Source: Paramacrobiotus metropolitanus
Taxonomy: Eukaryota; Tardigrada; Eutardigrada; Parachela; Macrobiotidae
Length of the DNA stretch: 64,000 nt
Direction: 5' to 3'
Assembly (NCBI RefSeq): GCF_019649055.1
Contig: NW_026570326.1
Coordinates: 62,001 to 126,000, forward strand
A program made the translations under genes and the position numbers. The notes beneath the pieces are model-generated. The model was not told the origin of the DNA. It made no database searches and worked only from the letters and a program-made list of their open reading frames with translations. This document shows positions 57,021 to 64,000 of the stretch, piece after piece (the first letter of the stretch is position 1; every line of letters begins with the position of its first letter).

Positions 57021-57059
57021 GGTGAAAATGACAATCGTGGCTGTTAGTGTTGGCGAGGT

Positions 57060-57760
57060 GATGATACGGTTCCATGTGGATGAGCGGCGCGCAGCACGTT
57101 CTGCGTCACTGTGTCCAAGTGGGAATCCGGCGTGTGGATTCATGCATTGCCCGCAGCAAGCCTCGGTGATCTGCTGGAAAATAATGTTCTCCGCATCAGC
57201 GTAGCGTTGCGTTTAGGTGCTCCAATCGTATCTCCGCACGTATGCGTGTGCGGTGGATTGGTTGACGAATTAGGCCAGCACGGACTCCGCTGCAAACGAT
57301 CTGCCGGACGGCTGCCACGACACGACGGTATCAGCGGGGAGTTCACTCGAAGACTAAAGACCGCCGGTTTCCCAGCCAGAATGGAGCCGAAAGGTCTCTC
57401 AGCCAAAGATCGCAAAAGGCCGGATGTGATCACACTCGTACCATGGGAACGCGGAAAGCCTCTGGCTGTCGACGTGACTTGCGTGGACACGCTCGCTGCC
57501 TCATATATCGATCGTACTTCGATAAACGCCGGGGCCGCAGCTGAACACGCCGAAAGAGCGAAACTGACGAAACACAGCTGGCTGAACCACGGTACAATTT
57601 CATGGCGGCAGCACTCGAAATTTACGGACCGTGGGGAGATTGAACACAAAAGCCTCGTGGAGAAGGTTGGAAGCGGCATCGCCACCGCCACAGGACCGAA
57701 ATGTGCGAAAGAGTTTTTTAGACAGCGACTCTCTATACTTCGCTTACTGCCTTATATGGG
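57060..57760 (+). pseudogene. LINE-like polyprotein C-terminal fragment (copy B)
   Basis: An open frame of about 230 residues has the Cys/His segment HVCVCGGLVDELGQHGLRCK, then RPDVITLVPWERGKPLAVDV, TCVDTLAASYI and INAGAAAEHAERAK. This order is that of the tail after the reverse transcriptase in a widespread invertebrate retroelement family. The upstream reverse transcriptase is missing: the frame before 57100 has no palm motifs. Near the end, the FRQRLSILR-type helix is truncated by an inverted repeat that starts at 57737. Confidence 0.75.
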
Positions 57761-58190
57761 CTCCCCTTACATTACTCTCCCTTATCTGGGCTCCCGGCTA
57801 GTGAGCAACACCCGTCAAATTATTTATCGGATTTATAGCAGAACCCTTTTCTATTTCTTTCAACCGGATTTACAAGTGAGCAAACCAAAAAATTCCGAAA
57901 TTTCACATTCGAATTAAATTTATATAATTATATTATCTATATATATTTTTAATTAGTTTCAACCGGATTTGCCAATGAACAAACTAAAAAATGCCGAAAT
58001 TTCATATCACATTATTTTTTTCAGTATTTTAAAGAAATCTAAATTTTCATTCAGTCATAACACTGATAACAGCTGCAAAACTGTGAGTAATAACGTAGGC
58101 GCCGATGTAGAGGGTTACCCATATTGCTCGGGAGCCCAGATAAGGGAGACTAATACAAGGGGAGCCCATATAAGGCAGTAAGCGAAGTAC
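57737..58190. repeat. ~60-bp inverted repeats flanking a 330-bp AT-rich spacer
   Basis: The arm at 57737-57796 (TACTTCGCTTACTGCCTTAT, then ATGGGCTCCCCTT and TCTCCCTTATCTGGGCTCCC) is matched by its reverse complement at 58129-58190 with few differences. The spacer is AT-rich and itself contains two similar CAACCGGATTT(A/G)CAA segments, near 57860 and 57959. It may be a small inverted-repeat transposon inserted in the LINE-like tail. Confidence 0.75.
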
Positions 58191-58199
58191 AGATACAAC

Positions 58200-58549
58200 G
58201 GGGCAATGCGATCTGTGTAATGGGTACAATTCCCGATCAAGATAGCATTGAGGAGGTGTTTCTGTTACAAATGTTTCTAGTACTACGTTTGTACTTATGA
58301 TATGATACTTATTAAAGCTTGATACTACTTATTAAAGGTTTCATACAGTGGGAAAACACTTCCATCCATAGCTCCGTTGGCAACATACTGCTGTCTCTCT
58401 TCTCACAATTTTCCCGCGACAGTTTCCGGCAGCGCGCTTTATTCAACTGGGAGTCAGCGAAAAATTCCTGTATAATAATTCAAAGCCAAAAGAATTAGCA
58501 GAAAGGTCCCGTATTTGTAACATTATCGTGCATGTAACGAACATCTTGT
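58200..58549. other. Intergenic, no gene seen
   Basis: Short stretch between the inverted repeat and the minus-strand family copy. AT-rich, without coding signal. Confidence 0.4.
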
Positions 58550-59621
58550 TCACCAGAGTAGGTAGATTGCTGTTAAAGCTGTCCTCATACTGTCCTCGGA
58601 GCGGAAGATGACGCCAACCTGACCGCCCACCAGATCGGTCATGCAGAACTCCGCCTTGCCGAAACCCACACCGAACGAACCCAAGGATTCAAACAGCGTT
58701 GTGGCCTCTTCAGCGGACAGAGAACGAATATCCTCGTTCACCTGCACGCTGCGCTTGGCAAAGGTTCCCGGTTTGATGCGCTTAGCTGGTTCCGCACGCT
58801 GTATAATCTGGGCGATATCAGTCGGGAGTTCCTCGCCCGCCATCTTGTGCGACAAACGCAGACGATTAATCGGGATATCACCGTGGACTGTGAAAGAGTC
58901 CAGGACGGTAGCCCAGACTGACAGGACTCCGTGGAGTGTAATACGTGACGTTTAAAGGAAGAAATGCACAACGCACGATATCCAGTCTACGTAGTACACT
59001 TTATTAACGTTCTCTATCGTGAAAACCAACACACTGACGTTCAATGCTCAGTGAGCTAACGTCTACCAGAAATCTCACATGTAGACTGCACGGCGCACAG
59101 TGAACATAGTGAACAGCAGCCGTCAGCCAATCAAAAGAGAGCCACGCCACAGACGGTAATTCCATGGGGAATCCCCAGTGCGTAGTGCAACGAAGCACTC
59201 CCCCAACTCCAGTAGCGTCACTAAGGTGGACGCAGGAGAGCCATCGCCTCACAGGGACGATGTCGGTGCAGGTTTTTTCAGTTGCGTTTATCCCTCCACT
59301 GGGCAACGGCCGCTTCGTAGCGCTGGCCCCGCATTCCAGTCTGGTTATTTCAGCGTCCAGCCAGACCCACGGACCGGATGTTGTCTCGGTTACCAGCAGT
59401 CGCATAGGAAGTTTCCCCATTTGTTTCTCCGCTAAAATCCGTTCATTGACAGGACAGGGCCAGAAGACGCTGCTGAATGCAAAACATTCGCGTCTCCGAT
59501 TTGGTGATAGGAGGTCGACAAAGAGACCGTTGCCGGCTACGTCCACAACGCGGCCGAAACGCAGGAACCCGGCGACGCCCAGAACATGGACGCCGTTGAG
59601 GTGACCCTTTCCTCGAGGCAT
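58550..59621 (-). pseudogene. Truncated Tudor-like/F-box family copy without F-box
   Basis: On the minus strand the start at 59621 encodes MPRGKGHLNGVHVLGVAGFL then RFGRVVDVAGNGLFVDLLSP NRRRE, clearly the N-terminal module of the 60.9-kb gene. The next part (LLVTETTSGPWVWLDAEITR) matches the paralogue's LVPETPVGPWIWLPGE. The second half resumes near 58960-58550 with KPGTFAKRSVQVNEDIRSLS and EEATTLFESLG, but the frame or splice between the two halves is unclear. No F-box or Leu-rich part follows before the end at about 58550. The copy is therefore truncated, or its remaining exons were lost. Confidence 0.65.
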
Positions 59622-60129
59622 GACTGATAATCCGCTGGTGACAAGGAACTTCGAAGTTCAGAAAAAGCTTAAAAAGTGTGTTTCGCGTGGAATATGTCAA
59701 GAGCAAGGAATGATCGCGCATCAAGCTGTTAAGATTCCTCAAAGAAAGATTTCAAACCCTACTCGAATGCACTTAATACTGTAAGTGCGTCGTGGCTGAG
59801 TCACGCTTAAGTGTGTAATCCGGTCCTGTGTCGTACTCACTGTTTCATTGGTCTGTTTTGAGCACTATGCAACAGTGCAGCGGGGAATGTACAGAACTTT
59901 TACATTTGGAAATTGTCACTCTAGAGCTGAAAACAAAGGGTGTGGCTTACACACAGCAATGAAACAGTTTCGGCTCCGTAGCAAAACTACAGCGCGCATA
60001 CAACAATACCAGTAGAATTATTTTTTTTGTGGTAGAATTGTGGTTGGTGGCGTGTTAGCTTACCAGTTAAACCGAACACCAGATCTTTAATTACGTAACA
60101 GCTAACCGTACAGGGTTGCACAAACCAAA

Positions 60130-60480
60130 CTGCATTTGGACTGTGTTTGGCGTGGGATGCTACTTGTGTTGATACTGTCGCCCGTTCGTATTTGGATCTG
60201 ATCAGTGTAAAGGCCGGAGCGGCAGCAGACCATGCCGAAGCTGAGAAAGTAAGAAAGTAGAGCGTCCTGTTGGGACGATACGAGTTTAGGGCTGTCGGAT
60301 TCGAAACTTTCGGTAGTTTTGGTACATCGGCCAAAAGATTCGTTAATGAGAGTGGGAGACGGATTTCGCAACAAACGAGATATTCGTAGACTGGAGTTTT
60401 TGAAACAGAACATCTCTTTTGTAATACAACATGGTAATGCTGCTTCAATTATCGGTACCGTTGAGAAAGCTGTATTGGTT
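60130..60480 (+). pseudogene. Decayed LINE-like C-terminal fragment (copy C)
   Basis: The translation contains TCVDTVARSYLDLISVKAGA AADHAE and, after a stop, FRAVGFETFGSFGTSAKRFV followed by a basic helix. These are the same blocks as in copies A and B. It lies between two divergent Tudor-like/F-box family copies. Confidence 0.7.
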
Positions 60481-60864
60481 AATTAGATCACGATATTGTT
60501 ATCGCGGTATTGAAATAAAGTACCCTCATTTAAAAAAAGGTGAACAATGCTACTGTTGATTGTTGCGCAGTTATTGGTTTGTGCAACCATCCACGGTTGG
60601 CTGTCATGTCATTAGCTGACGGATCTGGTGTTCGGTTTAACTCGTAGCAAGTTAAAGCGCTTACAGAGTCATTGCGCGGTGCAGTTATACTTTCAAGTGT
60701 GATAGAGTAATCTCATTTTTTCATCTATACGTACTTTAGTTCTGCATTCCGTTTAAGCTTTGTTGTTTTGGAAGGAAGATTTTAGTCGACCGTACTTTGC
60801 TCAGGGTGGCCCGTTGTGCAAATCACTAAATCTTAACTGTTTCTCTTCTACCTGTTACAAAACC

Positions 60865-62489
60865 ATGCCCAGAAACGTGAGTCGCCCTAACAGCGTGAAC
60901 GTTTCGGGCGACGATGGGCTGATGCGGTACGGGCGTGTGGTGGACATTGAGGACGACGGGCTCGTCATCGATCTACTCTGCCCCGACCGACGCCGCGAAC
61001 ACCTTCCATTCCAAAGCCTTTGTCTGCCCAGCAGGAAAAGCGGCGATGACCTAGCTCGCAGTTATTTTAAAGATTTCTCGAGCACTCACGTGGAAGTCCT
61101 GGTGCCGGAAACGCCGGTGGGGCCGTGGATTTGGCTCCCTGGTGAAGCGGTCAGTTTTGGGCCTGGTTTTCCGCGCAAGCCGTGCGCAGGGTTCGTGGTC
61201 CATTGGCGACGTGCGGATACCGGAGTGATGTGTGCAGATTTCGTCGCAAGCGAACATGTCCGCTGGCCAACGAAGGAAACACAGACTCTACGTCGGCTGG
61301 CTGATGGGCAGGCAGCGGCGAACGAGGGACGTTTTTCAGCTAATCAAGACGCTATTCCGATCCAACCAAGGAAGTTCGTCAAGAGCACTAAGCGGTTGAA
61401 CGATAAATTTCTCGCACTATCTGTCGAAGAAATTGTGGCTCTTTGCAATCGATTGATTAACTCCGCAGTGCCTGGAGATTGTCCGCTTTCCGTGGTAGAC
61501 TTCGTGGATGGTTGTTTGGTGTATGTTTACCAGAGTTATTCACAGGATGAAAGCGCTCTGTGGGTCCGCAGTTTTCTGGTAAGGCAGATTTTCATTCGGA
61601 AAATAGTGAAATCGACATTGTAGCGAGCATTAAACGTTTGTTTTCTAACAGGGTCCCCGAATTACAAGACGAACTGGCAAAGATGCGTACGCTGAATGAC
61701 CAGGATCCGGCAACTGCGGATACGATGGCGCTTTCTGTGGCACTATGGTTGGAAGTGTTTTTGCACTTGGACACTGTGACGCAGATGCAGTTGCGGGCGG
61801 TCTGCGGAACGTGGAACACACTGATAGACACGCCGGCGGTGAGGGGCCGCATGGTGATCGGAGACTCGGTCGACCGATTCCAACGACTGAGGACAGTGTA
61901 CAAGTCCCTGCAGCATTGTACACAGGCTGTTGTACTGCACGCTAAGAAGTACCGAATGAACACGGTTGACCTGATGGAGTTGTGCGACATGATTCACTAC
62001 GTGGCGCAGCACCGCACCGGCATCCGTCTGCGACGTCTGTACCTCTACCGGTTCTCATTGGAGCTCGGCGTTGACTGTGATGTGGTGGACATCAAGAGCG
62101 CCACCGTGTCAGAGTGCTTTCTGCATCAGACGAATCCTTCGCGAGATGGTTCCTCGTGGCTAACGGATTTCGTGGCAGTGTGCAGCGGTCTGCCGTGTGA
62201 GACCATCATACTGGCCGACTGCCCTGTTGATTTGATCTGCTGCTGTTTTTTCCCGCAATCGCGCAACCTGCATCTGCGTCTCCGTATTACGCGTTTGTTG
62301 ATTTGTGGGGATTTTGGGTGCGCACTGTGGGATGCGTTCGAAGCGGCGCTGCCGGCCAGGAGTGATACGGCACTGCAAGAACTCATGCACTGGTGCAGCT
62401 CGTCTGCAACGACAGCATTCCAAACCAAGAAGGTCGTCTGTGCGGTAGGTTACTTCGACGTTTTTTGCATTCCGGGCACTCCGCTTTAA
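60865..62489 (+). CDS. F-box protein with N-terminal Tudor-like module and Leu-rich tail (intact)
   Basis: Exons 60865-61559 and 61652-62489 join in phase 2 through a GTGGGT donor and a TAACAG acceptor, giving 510 residues. Residues about 10-45 form a barrel-like module (LMRYGRVVDIEDDGLVIDLL, then CPDRRREHLPF) that resembles Tudor/Agenet-type SH3-like barrels. A conserved segment, VEVLVPETPVGPWIWLPGE, follows. The F-box lies just after the intron (VALWLEVFLHLDTVTQMQLR then AVCGTWNTLIDTP). The C-terminal 240 residues have LRR-like Leu/Cys periodicity (RLRRLYLYRFSLELG, CSGLPCETIILADCPVD). A role as an SCF substrate receptor is inferred from the F-box. It is the best reference copy for the broken paralogues at 32.8-36.0 and 58.6-59.6 kb. 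Confidence 0.78.
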
Positions 62490-62504
62490 AAGACGTCAGC
62501 ATAC

Positions 62505-62690
62505 TATTATCGAAGTGGCTATTTTGCCGCAGTGTTCGCGGCTAAATAGCCAGTTGGCTATTTTGCCGCACTAGGGTGGGCGAACTAGCTTGTTGGCTAT
62601 TTTACCGCACACTGCGTTAAAATAGCTCCTAAGCTATTTTGCCGCACTATGGTCGGCAAAATAGTCAGTTGGCTATTTTGCCACACCATT
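62505..62690. repeat. Short interspersed-unit repeat TGGCTATTTTGCCGCA
   Basis: At least five copies of (T/A)(G/A)GCTATTTT(G/A)CCGCA within about 180 bases, plus inverted pieces such as GGCTAAATAGCC and CGGCAAAATAG. It starts about 20 bases downstream of the F-box gene stop codon, so it probably lies in its 3' untranslated region or just beyond. Confidence 0.8.
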
Positions 62691-62699
62691 ATCGCAGCC

Positions 62700-64000
62700 T
62701 GTCTCACCGCCCGCTTTTAATCCGCTCTGTACGGAAAAGTGCCGGAAGTTCTGTAAAACAGCGCTACTTACTCAAAACAGCGTCCAGAGGTTCTCCGGTG
62801 ATGTCGGTTTCCGGACCGGTGAAGTTGGGTTAGTCACAGTTGACTTGCGTTGCAAAGTCGTCCTCTGGGACCGTGTAGTCGTTATTTTGGTTGACGTCCG
62901 GCTTAAGTTGGGTACCATGTTACCCTGTTGGAGTGACACCAAGTCGCCCTAGTTTCGCGAAGCCGCGGCACTAGTTGGCGTCTGGTGCAGCATTCCGCCC
63001 CTGAAGAAATCAGTTTACTGAGGCACCTGCTGGATGCTCGAGACCGGATTAAGGTTTCACTTGGTTCACCGCATTCTCGTCAAAAGGGCAAGACATCATT
63101 CCGCGGTTTTGACCAGCATTCCATCCGCTGTACACATGGTGAAGGGTCCAGAAGGCATTATTGCGTTCTGGGAAGTCGTAGCGCGATGTCTCGCTGAACC
63201 ACGAGGTCCGGTTGCCCTGACGATGATTGTGGCGCTTTTTGGTTCGGTTGGCCCGGCGTCGCCATTGGCACCGGCCGGTCATACGACGTTGTTGGCGCCG
63301 ATCGATATGGTGGCGTTATTGACAGCAGACACCCCGACAGCTGCGTTAGTGTTTCCGGGTGGCTCGGTTCTCTTCAGTCCGTACTAGGTTCTCTTATCGG
63401 GTAACAGTTCGCCGGCGCAACTATTGGCATTATAAGCGGATCTCGCTATGGTTTGTTTCTGACTTCTACGGTTAGTACGGCCCGTTCTGGGCTTTTAGTC
63501 CGACAAGGGTGTTTTTGCCAGGCGGAACTCATTGGCGCAATGTTTGGCACATGTATCAGGTCCCGTGGCTGTTTTCTCGGTTTCTTCTGTTCCCCCTATG
63601 ACGATTTTCTGATGCACAGGGTTATCCTTATCCGGTGGTTCAGTTGGTAGCACGAGGTCAGCTAAGACACCAGTGCTCACTTACCATACTGAGGTTTCCG
63701 GTCGGTTAAACCGGGGTGGGGGAAAGGAAACCACTCCAGGATGTGAGGTCTGCAGAGCTAATAACTGTTGCATTTTGCCGGAGAAGGTTTAGTATCGCCC
63801 TAGCACCTAACACCTACCACCCTCGTAGGCTCCCTCCGTTCGCTTCAATTTCGGCGCCGGCTGGTAAGATATGAGCACCTCGTAGTCTATCGCACCTCGT
63901 GTACGCGGTCTTCCGTTGACTGACCCTTTCCGGTTCTGACAAGTGAATCCATTACCTAGACTACCGGCTGAGGCCACCATTACTGCCGTAGTAAGCAGCG
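62700..64000 (-). pseudogene. Possible decayed Thr/Pro/Gly-rich coding sequence
   Basis: On the minus strand, successive fragments read as low-complexity secreted-protein sequence with few gaps. Examples are EPPGNTNAAVGVSAVNNATI near 63370-63310, PAGANGDAGPTEPKSATIIV near 63275-63215, VLPTEPPDKDNPVHQKIVIG near 63650 and QLKPDVNQNNDYTVPEDDF near 62900-62845. Each is interrupted by stops or frame changes. The composition differs from the AT-rich intergenic sequence elsewhere. It could be a decayed mucin- or cuticle-like gene or exons with unseen introns. There is no recognised domain, and confidence is low. Confidence 0.25.

Noticed and set aside
56856-57143. Minus-strand open frame of 95 residues
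   Set aside because: Overlaps the plus-strand LINE-like tail and its upstream region; it has no recognisable domain and is likely a shadow frame.
57140-57691. Minus-strand open frame of 183 residues
   Set aside because: Exactly antisense to the LINE-like fragment B, whose plus-strand translation has clear family motifs.
1-64000. tRNA and rRNA genes
   Set aside because: I looked for the A and B box pattern and rRNA conserved words while reading and saw no convincing candidate; a dedicated scan could still find a tRNA.

Overview
This is a window of animal (invertebrate) nuclear DNA. The genes are split into many short exons by introns of about 55 to 500 bases with GT-AG ends, they code for conserved animal proteins, and they lie among several families of DNA transposon relics, LTR elements and decayed LINE-like fragments. 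A tardigrade-like small genome would fit, but that is a weak inference: no marker here settles the lineage.

Layout. (1) 0-10 kb: fast-evolving, partly decayed genes. One is a spliced F-box gene at 3.7-8.0 kb. Two others are related decayed genes at about 0.4-1.3 kb and 8.06-9.2 kb whose 3' tails are a segmental duplication. A foldback repeat sits inside an intron here. (2) 10-47 kb: a dense block of conserved genes. These are a pseudokinase plus helical-repeat gene (-), a Thr-rich secreted protein (-), CCDC113/CFAP263 (+), pyruvate kinase (-), DNAAF5/HEATR2 (-), a small divergent gene (+), an LRRC43-like gene (+), a coiled-coil gene (-) and DRC2/CCDC65 (-). At least four of these are motile-cilium or axoneme genes. 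(3) 27.9-36 kb interrupts that block with a transposon-rich island. It holds a LINE-like tail, three non-autonomous DNA transposons with visible target-site duplications, an intact F-box gene, and a family member broken by a 1.28-kb gag-only LTR element and by a 19-bp tandem duplication. (4) 47.9-52.9 kb: a BTB-BACK gene whose first intron holds a minisatellite of about 0.9 kb. (5) 53-64 kb: mostly gene-poor, with LINE-like tails and two head-to-head members of the Tudor-like/F-box family, one of which (60.9-62.5 kb) looks intact.

Functional themes. The conserved block reads as axoneme assembly and regulation: dynein arm preassembly (DNAAF5), the nexin-dynein regulatory complex (DRC2), the CCDC96/113-type axonemal link (CCDC113) and an LRRC43-like protein, next to a glycolytic enzyme. 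The octamer AAAGGTCA is strongly over-represented in this block. The F-box genes form a separate, expanding family with a characteristic N-terminal barrel-like module (RYGRVVD..DDGLVIDLL) that I do not recognise from a described F-box class.

Exon boundaries are inferred by eye from splice consensus, reading phase and homology. Where I list exons with exact ends, the summed length is divisible by three unless I say otherwise. All family assignments come from recognising sequence, not from a search.
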